Shown: positions 12,501 through 27,364, numbered from the stretch's first letter. The stretch: DNA of 64,000 nucleotides from Apostichopus japonicus (GCF_037975245.1 NC_092575.1:22054841-22118840), one strand, 5' to 3'. Numbers and translations: made by a program. The notes: generated from the letters alone by a model not told the origin.

Positions 12501-15500
12501 TTCTAAGTGATCAGACTGATTAAATATTGCAACACGATAAATAAAAGAATTTCTGTACAGCTGAATTCTGTGTTTTTGCAAGATATGAGGATTTCTAAGA
12601 TTTCTGCTGGATGACTCATAATTGAAGCATGTAATGGATGGTTTTGTTGTTTTTAAAACTATTTGTCATTCTTATGAATTCGGTCTTAGCAGCGGTATTC
12701 ACGATTTTTCCTAATAAATAAATGGGTATCTACTTTCAATTATATACGCTGTATACTTAAGACACTTCGTTAGTCTATTCTTATCTTCACATGATATAAA
12801 GTGATACCAAACAGGTACATTATATATAATATGCGGCAGGATAACAGAATTGAATACATATTCCTTTGCTCTTTTGTTTAAAATGATACAATATAAGCTT
12901 AACTAGATACGATATGGTAAACCTTGCTCAATATCTTTGATATATGACAGTCAAACGTCAGTCTGTCGTCATTGCGTACCCTTTAATAGTTAATCTTTGA
13001 CGCTCTCTCAACCTCAGATACCTGTATTTGTACACTTTGTGATTTTAATGACACAAGGCCTTCATGCTTTATGTTTATCTTTGCAACGCACATTTTCTTA
13101 GACTGCTTGGGATTGAACAACAAATTCGTTTGATCACATGTTGATACTATGTCGTTAACAGATCGTTGGTAATTTGATTGATCACAGACAAATGAGCTTT
13201 TGGATACTTTGCATGATATTGAAGTGTCGTCAGCATATTTTGTGACTGAGATGTGATCATTCGATTTGACTTCATCGGTGTATATAGTAAACAATAAAGC
13301 ATATAATGGACCCCCCCCCCCCTGAGGCACACCAACTTTTATTTCAGACTTATCTGACAACCCTTTCTCCAATTTAACTTTAAAAAGTGAGCCATCCAAT
13401 GTATGAGTCATGGCTCAATAATATATCTAGATGAATCCTTAATTCATTGATTCGGAAGGACTGTATTGAATACACTGGAGAAATGAAGGAACAACACATT
13501 TGATATAGTGGTTTCCATGTTATTTAAATGCGAAACAATTTCATGGATTAGTAAAAGCACAGCCTTGATACAGGATACACCTTTTTTTTGTAAGCAAATT
13601 GATGTTTATCCCCAATATACAGGTACATGTACAAGATTACTTACTTGGTACGCCGGGGCATTCTGCTCTTTGGGACGTATCTTCTGCGGAGACTTGTCGT
13701 TTCTTTCTTTGAGAAGTTTCCGAAATACCGCTACCTCCTCTCGCCTGAGATTCTATGTACTTCCGAGGTATAGGAGAAAGAATCGATTGATCAGCTCTCT
13801 GGAACTTTACGAAAGATAATTCCCTAGCACTTAGGAAGGTCCCTCGTTCCTCGAAACCCTGAAAGTAACAATCATTAGTGAAAAATCAACAATAACCGCA
13901 ACCAATGTCTGACTTTTTCGCCTTCGTGGATATTTAACTACCGTACATAAACTGTGAACAACGTAATGTCATGATAAGCAACCGTAATATGCTTTCCATA
14001 TCTCTGTGTCTTTCCAGAGTTTTAAAAAGTTTAAAATATTACTTTTAGCTATTTCATGTTCACTTAATTGCTTTGTTCTCTTAATAAGATAACGCGAAGG
14101 TGTTCTTACTAAACTGTGGAAGCAGAACGGGAACATATAACAGGCGCGTATCCAGGATTTTCTAACCCGGGGGGCGCGAATTACTATCTAAGCGGAGCGC
14201 CACCATCGGTTGGCGCGGAGCGTACAAGAAAATTTCTGGTTTTGATACCCCCCAGATCACCGGAAATGGCACTTCTCGGGCTTGAAAATGACCAACCAGA
14301 TGTACACTTTTGCCTGAGAACCAAGTATTTCCCAATAGTTTTTTTTTTCCATCCATAACATTTTTGAAGATTGTCACCAGTCACACATCATGTTCGACCT
14401 CATTGCATGTCCTGTGGATCATTGCTTTTGTAGGTGATTCTACGTCACGGCCCACAATATCCGAAAGCCCCACATTTCATGGTTTTAAGCCCATTATTTG
14501 TTCAGAATTTGAAAATTCACATTTCCCGTGAATAAAATCACTTCAAAACATACCCATAATGTTGCACAAAATTCAATCTATGGACAACCAATATAGAAAA
14601 ACCCCCTTCAACCACTAACAGACAGGTCAAAATTGCACGAGTAGAGGGAAGTATGATGAAGAATGTTGGTGAGGAAATTTTGGAAAATTCAGACACAGTT
14701 AATTTATTGGTGTAGAAATATTAAAACCTCTTATAACGGCTATTATAAAACTTGGTTGAAGGAAATGAAAAATAGCAGATATTCCCGATATCAGATAACC
14801 GAACACTACACACATAGGCGTAGGAGGCAGGGCTGCAGCCCCCCCCCCCCCCACCAGATTTTTTCCCCTGAAAATTCGGGCAATATGCTGAGAATTTTTC
14901 GGGCACCTACGGTACTGAAAGAAAAATTAATAGCAATGGTGTAGCTTAAGGAAATGAATAGTTTAAAAATGATCTCCTTGGTAATTAAAATAAAGTTGTA
15001 AGCTTGGCCGACTAATTCGCCATTACCACTGTAAAAGAGAGTTTTGACATAATTTGACCTGTATGCTTCGTCTCCATAAGACATTTCGTTGTTTACATTA
15101 GCATTCCGCGGTATACTGCGCAACTTTCACGGACCGTACGGTGCACGATGCGATGTAATGACCGATGCTTGCCTATACGATATTGACATTAACATGTTGA
15201 ATGCGCGCTTCGCTCGCGAAAAATTTTGGTTATATTTTTCGGGCAAGTCGTTACAGCCCCCAAGTCCAATTGGGCTCCTATTACACACATAGACAGTTTT
15301 GAGGCTGTTCACCCTGGAACATGCATTTTCATGCTCACTGATATGATGTGATATCTGCTCCTTGCTTTGCCAAGGGAGGGGCGAAGCCTGTAGGCAAACT
15401 ATCTAAGCGTAGCGACACCATGAGTTGGCGCGAAGCGTACAAGAAAATTTTGGCCGAAAATGCCTCCCAGATCGCTGGAAATGACACTTCCCAGGCCTTG

Positions 15501-16704
15501 TAAGTTGCATCTAAGCATTGTCTTTTTTGAAATTACTAGCGATATCATAAAGAAAATTTGCTCGGGGGGGGGGGGCGGTCGCCCCTTCCCGAAGTGCGTC
15601 ATGTTCCCCGACGACTCGGTTGAGTTCAAGACCAGCCACAGTTGGTTCCATAGCACAATTGTACAATTGTTTAAGGCGTCCATACACACACACACGCGTT
15701 ATGATAGACCATATATTGTATATATATAGATACATTAGTGAAAGAGGAAAAATGGAAACGTCAAAAATGGAGTTGTCGGTGTAAGGGTGGGGTGAGGCGC
15801 ACGTCCCCTCCGTAATCCTCGATCTGTCACTGGCTACCCTGTGTACATTATAGGGGTCAACGCTGTAATTATGACTGTTCCTCTTTCTCTTCCCGAGGTC
15901 TTGGCGTTTATCTTCTACTCCCTCCTTTTCTCCTTTTTCTCTTTCTTCTTTTTCTTTTCCCTTCCTTCCTCTCCTCCTTTTCTTTTTTCCCCCTCCTTTT
16001 CCCTTTTTTCTTCTCTTTTTTCTCTCCTCCTTTCCTTATCCGGGGGGCGCGCGCCCCCAACGCCCCCCCCCTGGATACGCACCTGTATAACATAACTATT
16101 TAACTAAACATTGAAAATAGATATTCATGTCACTGATGTTGATTGCTTTGATGATATTAAAACTGTATTATTAATTTTACTTGTATATAGTATACTTTTC
16201 TGTATAACTTGGACACAAATGTCATGTGTATACGTTTGTAAATTCTCTCATTGTTCACATACCACTCTGGGTTCTCCAAAACTTGGAATCCCTTTAGTCA
16301 TAACAGCAACTACACCGAGAGCACATGTAGCTATCAAAATTGAAGCACAGATGACAACTGGGAATCGTTCTATAGACGTAACGTACCTGTAAAATAAATG
16401 TTTATATAGGATATGTGTAAAACGTAAAAAAAGAGCGAGAGAACTCGAATTTCTTTCTTTTTAACATTTAATTTATATCAATATCTTAAAGTACAATATT
16501 TTCTCCTGTGCTCTTCATCGCCTTTTCGTAACTGTAAATAACAAACTATATTGTAACTATTGGTGTGTACTTGTTTTGTGTGGAACTATGACAAAGGGAA
16601 GTCTCACAAAGCAAACTTTTAGCAAGCGTTTACCACACCAAAAACGGAGGTTAGAGTGACAGAGGGGAGTTTTCAGATGTAACTGTTAGCTTTATATTGC
16701 CTTA

Positions 16705-16766
<62 letters not shown>

Positions 16767-19700
16767 CATATGATCCTATATACAATATAGGATCATATAC
16801 TGAAAATACACCAACGTATACTACGTTAACTACGTTCATAATACAATTTAGGTTAGATTTATCACCGTGTAATTTCTGATTAAAATCTTTTAATTGTGTA
16901 ATTTCTTGTTATAGACATATAATTTCTTATTATTATTATTATTTATATTAGGTTTTTCTTTATCATCATCGTGTACTTTCTTACAATCTTCTGTATATTG
17001 TCGTCTTTAATCAGTATATTATCGCATAAAACGACTAAATAATCATGTAAATGTTTATTATTCTCATCCCATCAGTTGTTGTCTTTTTGGCGTTAGGATG
17101 GGGAACAGAAAAAACAATCTTGTTTTCAATTTATAAAGTTTTGTTTTATAACATTGCGTTCATGGGTGTACAAACAATACTGAATTCTTGCATCCCCCCT
17201 CCCCCTCCCCCTTTACCACACTCCTCGAATGTACGCACCCGTGTAGAACGTGATATCGACTGATTAATATACATGCCTACCAGTGGCGTAGCTAGGATTT
17301 TTTGAGTGGGGGGCCATGGGGGGGCTGCTCTTTCTAGTGGGGGGCCGGAGGTTACTATCTAAGCGGAGCGCCACCATGGTTGGCGCGGAGCGTACAGAGA
17401 AAATTTGAGATTTCAGCACCCCCCAGATCGCAGGAGATGGCACCTGTGAGGCAAAATAGCAACCAAAAAGATGTGCAACTTTGGTGACAGAAATGCAAAA
17501 AAAGTTTTTTTCTCTTTCATGCTGACTGGCCTTGCCAACTCAACCAGACTTTTAACTTGAGGGAATTTGGCATCATTTGCAGGAATTTCAGAATTCCCAA
17601 TATTTTATATCTCTACCAGTAGTGGAAATTCCTGTTTCGACAGTTTCGTTGCCATAAAAAAGTTGTTTTGTGGAATATTCAATGACATATATTCATTTGA
17701 CTCGAGGCAATATATGAATACCTGCAGGGGGCGGCGATCTGTTTCAAATATTGGGGGGGGGGGACATCTGCTTGGATGCAGGCGAATTACTGTCAAAGCG
17801 GAGCGCCACCATTGGTTGGCGCGCAGCGTACAAGAAAATTTCTGGTTTTGATAGCCCCCCAGATGACCGGAAATGGCACTTCTCGGGCTTGAAAATGACC
17901 AACCAGATGTACACTTTTGCCTGAGAACCAAGTTTTTCCTAATAGTTTTTCTTTTTTCATTCATAACCTTTTGTCAAGATTGTCACCAGTCACACATCAT
18001 GTTCGACCTCATTGCATTTATAGGTAATTCTACGTAACGCCCCACAATACCCGTCAGCCCCACTTTTCAAGGTTTTAAGCCCATTATTTGTTCAGAATTT
18101 GAATAATAAATTCACTTCAAAACATACCCATAATGTTGCACTAAATTTCATCTATGGACAACCAATATAGAAAACCCCCCTTAACCACTAACAGACCGGT
18201 CAAAGTTGTACGAGTGTAGAGGGAAGTATACTATGATGAAGAATGTTGGTCAAGGAATTTTCGAAATTTCAGACACAGTTAAATTATTGGTGTACAAATA
18301 TTAAAACCTCTTATAACGGCTACTATAAAACTTCGATATCATAGAAAATACCAAAAAAATATGCTCGAGGGGGAGGGCGGTCTCCACCCCTTCACCCCCC
18401 CCCCCCTCCCTTGGCTACGCACCTGCGGTTAGAAATCTTGTAGGAAACAGGCCAAATGGAAACCCAGTGAACCCATATCGATGTGGATCCTATGTATGAT
18501 TGTACGTACTTACACTCATACACAAGATGCAAACCAAATTTCATTACGGATGCGGTCCGTCTAGCTATTCATTTCGAGAAAACAAAGTAAAAACTACTTT
18601 CGGTCATATATAGTAACAAATTGTGACACGGTTAGACAGGCGCTTTGCGAGGAATTTGCCAAGGGAGGGGCAAAGCTTGTACCCAGACTTTCTAAGCGTA
18701 GCGCCACCATAAGTTGGCGCGAAGCGCAAAAGAAAATTTTGGCCGAAAATGTCTCCCAGATCGCTGGAAATGGCACTTCCCAGGCCTTGTAAGTTGCATC
18801 TAAGCATTTTCTATTTTGAAATTACTAGCGATATCATAAAAAAATACAAAACATATGCTTAAAAAAAACTATGCCACCAAATATTGGGGGGGATATAAGA
18901 TACTATATCCCCCCACCTAAAATATTGGGGGGACATGTCCCCCCCCGTCCCCCCCCCCCCCATGATCGCCGCCCATGAATACCTGATACCTCGGCTCAGT
19001 ACAAACGGAGCCAATCTTTTGATAGATTGTTGCGCTAGGTGGAAGCACTGAACATATTTTCAGCAGATATCGCTATCACGCAGCACAACAAGGTTCGTGG
19101 TGTATGGTCGCAATCGTCGCATCGACCATTGCCATGCCATTCTGTGTGACCATTCTCATGATTACTACAGATATTGTATTATTCTTATTCTGCCAGATGC
19201 AGACGAGAAAATTGTGTAACTCTATTTCCCAAATTATTGAACAAAAAATATTAGCGAATCGCACTGATGAGTGTTTTTTTTTTTACCCCATTCCCAGTGG
19301 GGGGGCCAGTGGGGGGGCCAGCCGATTTCATGGGGGGCCTCGGCCCCCCCAGGCCCCCCCGTAGCTACGCCACTGATGCCTACTAGTACTACCAGTGTAA
19401 CTACTACTACTATACTGCTTCTAGTGTAGTGTGTGTGATGCGGTGGGGGATTCTTGGTGGCGTCAATATGGTATATTATAAGTAAGTAAAGTAATATAAC
19501 TTTGTATTAAACATAATTATCTTTATTTCAGTGTTTAATAGAAGAACGTTTAGTTTGCGACTGGTGAAGATGATAACAATGTTTGTAACATTTTGGTAAA
19601 TTTGACAAAATTGAAGAAAAAGAGTTGTAAACACGAGATCTACTGTTCTAATATTAAATGCTGAATATCTATCCGGGGTACCATCGTTTATTTTTCCAAG

Positions 19701-19851
19701 TCTGTTTCTTGTTTAATGTACGTCTAAAGGTGTTCAGTATAGAGCCTACTACAAAAAGATATCCTTACCCATGAAGGAAACTGGTTTTTGTACCCTCAAG
19801 TTCATCCTCGATGACGATTGATTGAGGCGTTGTATTGTCGGTGGTCGCCAT
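9590..19851 (-). CDS. Dispatched-like sterol-sensing-domain RND transporter
   Basis: Membrane protein of the Patched/Dispatched RND family; Dispatched exports lipid-modified Hedgehog in animals, but the substrate here is not known. Exon 1 (19851-19769) starts MATTDNTTPQSIVIEDELEG and ends in phase 2. Exon 2 (16386 to about 16260) joins in frame and gives TM1 (ERFPVVICASILIATCALG). The large exon (12165-9590) encodes about 857 aa: a Cys-rich extracellular loop, a sterol-sensing TM2-6 block with IAIGADDTFVFVDLW (near 11330), a second extracellular loop, then TM8-12 with GVGLAVDFSIHLG (near 9950). The GADD and TM10 Asp residues match those conserved in Dispatched, thought to couple cation flux. 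Total is about 925 aa, shorter than vertebrate DISP1. Uncertain point: the best exon-2 donor (after 16263, phase 0) does not match the phase-1 acceptor at 12165. A GT four bases further on does; otherwise a small exon is missing. Introns are full of repeats. Confidence 0.9.
12500..13411 (-). mobile_element. LINE remnant in a Dispatched-like intron
   Basis: Minus-strand frame 13411-12983 has RT motifs: KVGVPQGGGGPLYALLF (the usual GVPQGSxLGPLLF box, altered across a C11 tract at 13310-13322) and the catalytic KYADDTSI. Past a stop, frames down to about 12500 still resemble the C-terminal LINE tail (NSVILPHIIYNVPVWYH; FFYLSCCNI). The 5' part is missing. It lies in the same orientation as the host gene. 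It is CR1/jockey-like; the exact clade is not determined. Confidence 0.75.
14140..16085 (+). mobile_element. C-tract-ended hAT-like non-autonomous element (composite)
   Basis: The ends are inverted: CAGGCGCGTATCCAGG at about 14141 and CCTGGATACGCACCTG ending about 16086. G and C tracts lie just inside. Flanks share only TATAAC, so the target duplication is imperfect. It contains two copies of the shared hairpin core (14183-14290, 15400-15490). A nested piece at about 14814-15280 opens with AGGCGTAGGAGGC and is flanked by ACACACAT on both sides. No transposase is seen. Confidence 0.6.
15909..16036 (+). repeat. Polypyrimidine tract (~128 nt of C/T)
   Basis: Almost pure C/T on the plus strand, with only one or two purines. 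It lies in the intron between the Dispatched-like TM1 exon and large exon, so the transcript of that gene carries a purine-rich run. Confidence 0.9.
16709..16762. repeat. (TA)n microsatellite
   Basis: About 54 bp of uninterrupted AT dinucleotides. Confidence 0.95.
17281..19375 (+). mobile_element. hAT-like composite element with perfect 8-bp TSD
   Basis: Terminal inverted repeats are CAGTGGCGTAGCTA at 17281 and TAGCTACGCCACTG ending at 19375. The octamer ATGCCTAC occurs immediately outside both ends (17273-17280 and 19376-19383). Eight-base target duplications and CAG...CTG termini are the hallmark of hAT transposons. No transposase frame remains. It holds a complete nested element (17725-18977) and one further copy of the hairpin core (17350-17450). 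Confidence 0.85.
17725..18977 (+). mobile_element. Nested hAT-like element with perfect 8-bp TSD
   Basis: The left end CAGGGGGCGGCGATC and right end GATCGCCGCCCATG are inverted. AATACCTG flanks both sides (17717-17724 and 18978-18985). The interior at 17785-18370 is closely similar to 14180-14790, a paralogous copy. It carries hairpin cores at 17785-17880 and 18688-18790 and an additional right-end-like motif TTGGCTACGCACCTG near 18411, so it is itself a composite. Confidence 0.85.
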
Positions 19852-20039
19852 TATCTGGAGATTTAAGGGCGCAGTTCTTGGTGATGAGGAAAATATCCCT
19901 TTTCTGGTGTAAATTCCTTTCCACGTTGAGTATTGTTGATACCGGCACAGTTCGTATTAGCATGTCAAGTTGAGCAACATCAACACAGCTTAGGATATAG
20001 TCTATATAGCCAAACTACCTTGCCAAAGTGCTGCTGTTA

Positions 20040-21650
<1,611 letters not shown>

Positions 21651-21657
21651 TTAAATT

Positions 21658-22135
21658 GGCGTGCTCCGGCCCTATGGCAAGCCGTTTTAACAATTGCCCC
21701 TAAATTTTACTTAAGTGAAATGCATTCTACTTAAGTGAAATTTAAATTCCAGTCGACGAAATTGAATGTCACTTAAGTAGAATACAAGTAGAATACAAAT
21801 GTAGTTTAATTAAGTGATATATGCAATTTCACTATAATAAAATTGTATTCCACTTCATTAGAATATATTTTCACTTAAGTGGAATTCCATTTCACTTTAG
21901 TGAAATAGTAATATGTTTTAGTCGAATTCTGTTCTACTTAAGTAGACCTCAATGCTACTTAAATGAAATTCCATGCCACTTAAGTGAAATTCCATGCCAC
22001 TTAAGTGAATAGAACATTTGTATTCTACTTAAGTGGAATTCTATTTCATTCAATGGGAAAACATTTTACTTAAGTTGAGTTACATTACACTAAAGTAGAA
22101 TTGGGAGGTAGTTGTTAAAACGGTATGCTATACGG
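21658..22135. mobile_element. MITE with internal palindromic minisatellite
   Basis: The edges are inverted repeats of about 27 bp, both containing GGCCC and CCGTTTTAACAA when read inward (left about 21668-21693, right about 22112-22135). The interior (21705-22105) is a degenerate ~21-bp minisatellite built on the palindrome CACTTAAGTG followed by AAATTCCATG, with roughly 15 copies. The inverted edges around a tandem core suggest a MITE whose interior has expanded. A target duplication is not clear. Confidence 0.7.
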
Positions 22136-22139
22136 GCCA

Positions 22140-23280
22140 TGTTTGCAATAATGACCACCGCTCCATTTGTCATTCGCTTGTCGGAGCAGTACAAACATCA
22201 ATTATAACTGAACAAGGTTTAATGTCGATGATGTCTGTGACGTCACTATAATGATAAACATATTTGACGGAAAGAAATTATTGTATATGAGAGCTTTTGG
22301 TTTACAACGGGGAAACGAAAAATCAGAGAGAAGAGATTGCTATCCTTCGGCATCGAAAGCAAAATTCACATAGACAAGTACTTACTTTCCGTCAATATGT
22401 TCATCATCATAATGACGTCATAATGATGTATTTGTGGTAATACATCGAAACAGGTGGGCACCGGGAAACTAATGTATATAGAACGAGTAGTCGATGTGAT
22501 ATGCTGTCACAATGCTGTCACATTTCAATGCTGATGCTCATCATTCGAGACCTTTGTTTGTTGACATTTATGGTTTGATATAAGCGCATGTTAGACTGTT
22601 TACCAAAACGGTTCATGTTTAATACGGAAGGAACCATGGAAAGCGCACAAAGAACGGCTATATATACTGTTTTTGGGAAAGCAAACTATATTTTGGAAAT
22701 GGACAGGTGTGTCTTTCAACACCCATTATAGCTTGTCGAATTATGTTGTGCTTTACTTAGTGCATGTTGATATCTACTTGTGCGCGAGATACCATTATGT
22801 GCTAGAGCATCTGTAATTCATATGTAAATTGTTATAATATTAAATTTTATGTTTTTTAGGGCATTTTCTGTTGTAATAGGATAAATAGTACACAGTGAGT
22901 TTCCATCAAGGGGGAGTTTACTTCTGCTGGACCAAATCGTGTGATATTCTCAATTTTGAAACAAGGTAATACAAGACCCCGTTACACGAATCGTTCTGAA
23001 ACCTCCTTGGCACGTTGATGGTTTGAGAGATTTCGGTGAAGAAGCATATGTTACACAGGTCATTGTCATAGTTGGACTTTTTACATGATGTTTGATATTA
23101 TCTAGTATAAGAGGATATCATTATATAGTCTCAATATTATATGCAATGTGGTTATTGATCAATGAATTAAGTACGAAACAGTCATGAGATGCTGTTCTGC
23201 GTGTGTCTGTTTGTGTGTTGCAATAAGGGAGATCAATAGACACAATTCAATGTAAGATAAAAAGCTGAAAAGGTCATTTG
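22140..23280. other. No supported gene
   Basis: Unannotated AT-rich DNA without recognisable domains, RNA genes or repeats. Confidence 0.5.
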
Positions 23281-23286
23281 AGTCCG

Positions 23287-23685
23287 TCAGTGGGGCATCC
23301 GCCCCTCTGACTGTATGGACGCTCCGCCACTGGTAGGTGCCCGAAAAATTCTCAGCATATTGCCCAAATTTTCACCAAAAAATTTGAAAAACACATTGCA
23401 AATTATTATTCTTTCAGTAGATGCTCGAAAAATTCTCAGCATATTGCCCGAATTTTCACCAAAAAATTGAAAAACACATTGCAAATTATTATTCTTTCAG
23501 TAGATGCCCGAACAATTCTCAGCATATTGCCGAATTTTCACCAAAAAAAGATGAAAAACACTCTGCAAATTCTTCTTCTTCCAGTAGGTGCCCGAAAAAT
23601 TCTCAGCATATTGTCCGAATTTTCACCAAAAAGTATGGTTGGGGGGCTGCAGCCCCCCCCCCCCCGCCTCCTACGCCTATGATTT
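23287..23685. repeat. C-tract-ended element with an ~86-bp tandem repeat
   Basis: Four degenerate copies of an ~86-bp unit, each containing GAAAAATTCTCAGCATATTG, start at about 23340, 23425, 23510 and 23593. The block ends with GGGGGGCTGCAGCC, a C tract and GCCTCCTACGCCTATG. That end is the inverse of the left end at about 14813, so this is another member of the C-tract-ended family. The motif GACGCTCCGCCACTG near 23317-23331 also matches the right end of the element at 29873. Confidence 0.7.
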
Positions 23686-24064
23686 GGATACCAAACGAGC
23701 ATTTTGATTGCGGCGCCCTTTCAGTCTGCTCCTCATCGCTCTCTGCATGTTCTGACCAACCAACTAGTTACAGACTGATTACCATGAAAATGTTTATATA
23801 TATATACGGACTAAAACTGCTTTACTCTATGATCACTATGGGCTTATGTTCGTTTTTTTTTTTTGACATGTTCAATATTCTGATCTCTTTTAGATTATTT
23901 GCATCTGTTTTTGTGTCGTTTGCATCAAGTTACTCTCCCTGTGTACTACCGACTCAGTGTATTGACTATTATGATGTTCATACTTCACTGGACTAGATTC
24001 ATTCAAACTTAGACCAGGAAGGCTTCTTATTCAGTCTGGGACCATCACTGCTACTTTATTTTCA

Positions 24065-24370
24065 ATGCCTATTGTGATACCGCTGACTCCTATTGATATT
24101 GATAAGGACCGCACAACTTTTAAGAGTAATAACTACCTATCATGTCGACTATCTGCAGAGACTTGTTTATCCATACAATCAAATAAACAAAATGGATGTA
24201 GTATTCATAGCTTGCCAAAGAAATACAAACCATATCGAACTAGAAGAGGCACAAGAGCTGGGAAAGTAAATAGGAAAAAATATACGAGTCCTATGGAAAG
24301 GGGATGTATCCTACATATAGTCTTGGTTAAAAGGTTGGTGACCGATCACATACGTGATGTGTATCGGAAC
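24065..24370 (+). mobile_element. Possible LINE N-terminal fragment
   Basis: The open frame contains LPKKYKPYRTRRGTRAGK, resembling the basic YxPYRxRRGxRxG segment that precedes the endonuclease in some CR1-like LINEs. No endonuclease or RT follows. Recognition rests on one short motif, so this is tentative. Confidence 0.3.
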
Positions 24371-25990
24371 TGAAAAGAACATAATTGATACTCCACGTGG
24401 TTTCAATTAAGTAACAATATGAATATTTCAGTATAGATCTAACATGTTTAATATTTCTTGTCTTTTTTTCAGTTTTTGATCGTCTTGTAAAAACAAGTAA
24501 AGAACAGAAGTTGACGTTACAGATGGCTACGGAAAAGAACATGGTTATGTAGATATTGTGAAAACCACTGAGAAGAGAAAACGATGGGACAAGAAGATAC
24601 ATTTTCTGTTGGTGTGCGTTGGATACGCAGTAGGACTGGAAACCATCTGCAGGAGATTTCCTTATCTCTGTTATGAAAGCGGTGGAGGTATGCGTTATTC
24701 ATACACTCTAAAAACTGTTGGGCAAAACTGGTTGGGCAAACAAAGCATTGCCCAATATGAGTAAATATTAACCAACAACTGAGTAAAAGAAATTACACAA
24801 CTGATATGGGTAAACTTTGTTGTGCAAAACTTAAGATGTAGCTTATTTTTACTTTCTGTTGGGCAAACAAGCTTGATTTGCCCAATGTTGCGCAAAAACC
24901 AGCATTTTTGCGCCATTACTATACTGGTACTCTGCGCGATGTGCATGCATCATGAGTAGATCGTATATAGTGAACGTGTTATAACTTACACAATAACTGA
25001 CGAATTTGTTAGCGCAGTAGGCCTACTCAAGAGGTGGGAAATGCCAGAGTTATGTGCTACCTTTGAAGGTGAGCGTCATCGAGGTAAATGAATCATTTAA
25101 CTCGTTGGTGAGCGTAAAGAAAAACAATCCTCTGCTTGGTGTGTGCATCGAACACTGCGATCTCTACATATCAGTGGTATCGAATGATCGTTCGTTCTCT
25201 CGGTGCTACATGTAGGCTATACCAGGCATACGTAAAGGCTACTAATTTTATTTCCAGCATAGTTGTATTACGTTAGCTTGTAGTGAAGCGATTGACAGGC
25301 GCCACAGGCGCGCCCGCAAGTGTGTAACTAGGCCTAAGTTACTCACATTGTATTAACGTTGCGAACGCCTGTGTAATGCAGATCCTTGTCAACTTACGGT
25401 AAGCTACTGTATGCGTATGCACCAGGTCTCTCTAGCCTATATCTTGGCTAGACAAGGTTTCATTGTAGCACATTTTTGTTTTAAATCATAAATTGTACTC
25501 CGTTTTTTCTTTTAAGTTTTGTACGGCAAATGACCACATGAACCCTTATTAGCTTAACGTTAGACCTACCTGTCATAACTTAGGCCTAATGTTAGACTTA
25601 CACGTACGTTGTTAATACGTAGTACATACATACAGTAGTATAATAATGGACCCTTCGAAGTTCGAACACTTTAGCACTGAAATGCTCCAGAATTGTATTT
25701 GTTCACACTCTCTTAAAATGATACTATCGATGGCAGAAGAAACATTCTCGTTAGAAAAGAAAGTCGCTTCATAGGTTTCGTCAAATTGATCCTATTGTAT
25801 TTGTGCCATGGTGAAATTATGCATTCGTTAGGGGTGTCCGAACTTCGAGGGTTTTTCGAACTTCGAAGTAGCCTAAGTTAGGCCTGGCATTTAATGAGTT
25901 CTAGGCTATAATAATATTAGTATAGCATAGAACATCAGCGCTCGTAATGTTATAGGCCTATTTTTGTTTGCATATTTTTCTCTTTCCTAC

Positions 25991-27288
25991 AGGTAGAACA
26001 GGACTTCGAATTATTACAAAAAACAACTGCCAACAAATTATACAACAGAGTTGGATATTTGACGATGGACATCTTGTGCTATACAGGCGATCATCCCAAA
26101 CTAGCCGAACTTTTTGCATTTAGAGAAGACGTTGGATGCACTGACTGATGGTAAGCCTAATTTATTGTAGTCGTGGCCTGTGAATTCATAGCTAGCTTCA
26201 CTCAGAGCTTATGCCATGACAATATAGGTTTTCTTTCCAGTATATGTCTGTAAAGATGGGTCAATATTTGGATTAACCTTCAAAATTTGGTGGTTTAAAA
26301 TCTATCAAAATCAACTGATTTGAAAGGACCAAATCAGCTGGTTAATGTCAAATGGTGGCTTCTGAACCTTTCTGCAAACTTTCTCCAAACATTGCACTCA
26401 ATATGATTAATTGGCTACTATTTTATCGTAGTCGCGTTAGGTTAGCACATATTAGCACAGGTTAGCACAGGTTAGCACATATTATGGGCTTTTTCATATT
26501 TTTCCTTCAAAATCTTATAAAATTTGGCTTGAAATTAGTGTGTATGGTAGGTAATTAGGTCTTCTAATACAAATGTGTACAGTAGGTCCCCTATGAGTTC
26601 ACATGCCACATTAACTTTCATGTTGCTGTTATTAATGTGTATGAGCATGAAGTTGTGGAGCACAATTAGGGCGGTGTAGATCACTTGAATTTTATCCTCA
26701 GTCCTTGATGTTTTATATGGTCAGACTATAGTGTGCCTTATTAATGTTTTTGTCGTTTATACCTGCAAGCATTCTCATTTCTTGCCTTAATCTCTTTTAC
26801 AGATGAAAAGAAGAACTTAGCTTTCTTTCTGTTGCCATTGCTTTTTCGAGGACGGGCAAAGAAAAGCGGATCTACTACGGTGACTGGTTGCCTTCAAGCA
26901 TTCATAGACGATCAGCCAGTAAGCAAAATCATTAATTATATTTTAAGTAAAATTCTTTTGGTGGTACACCTTTTGGTTCATACCAGCTCAGCTGAAAGTT
27001 TGTTTAACCTCATAAACTTGGTGTGTTGTTGTTTATAGTGAGCAGAAGAATGCTACTTATTGTGCTAGTCGTCAAAGGTCATTTGAGGTTAACAAGGGCC
27101 AAACACTTAAAACATTGTAAATATGCTAACTTAAAGGGTGGAAGTTAGATAAATCTCATATGTGATGCATATAGGTTTGCCAAAATGAGTACATGAATCC
27201 CATTGATTATAGTAGAGGTCAGAGGTCATTACAAGCCACCAGGGCAATTTTTTTTTAAATTATCCTAGTGATGAAATGGGGGAAGGCT

Positions 27289-27364
<76 letters not shown>

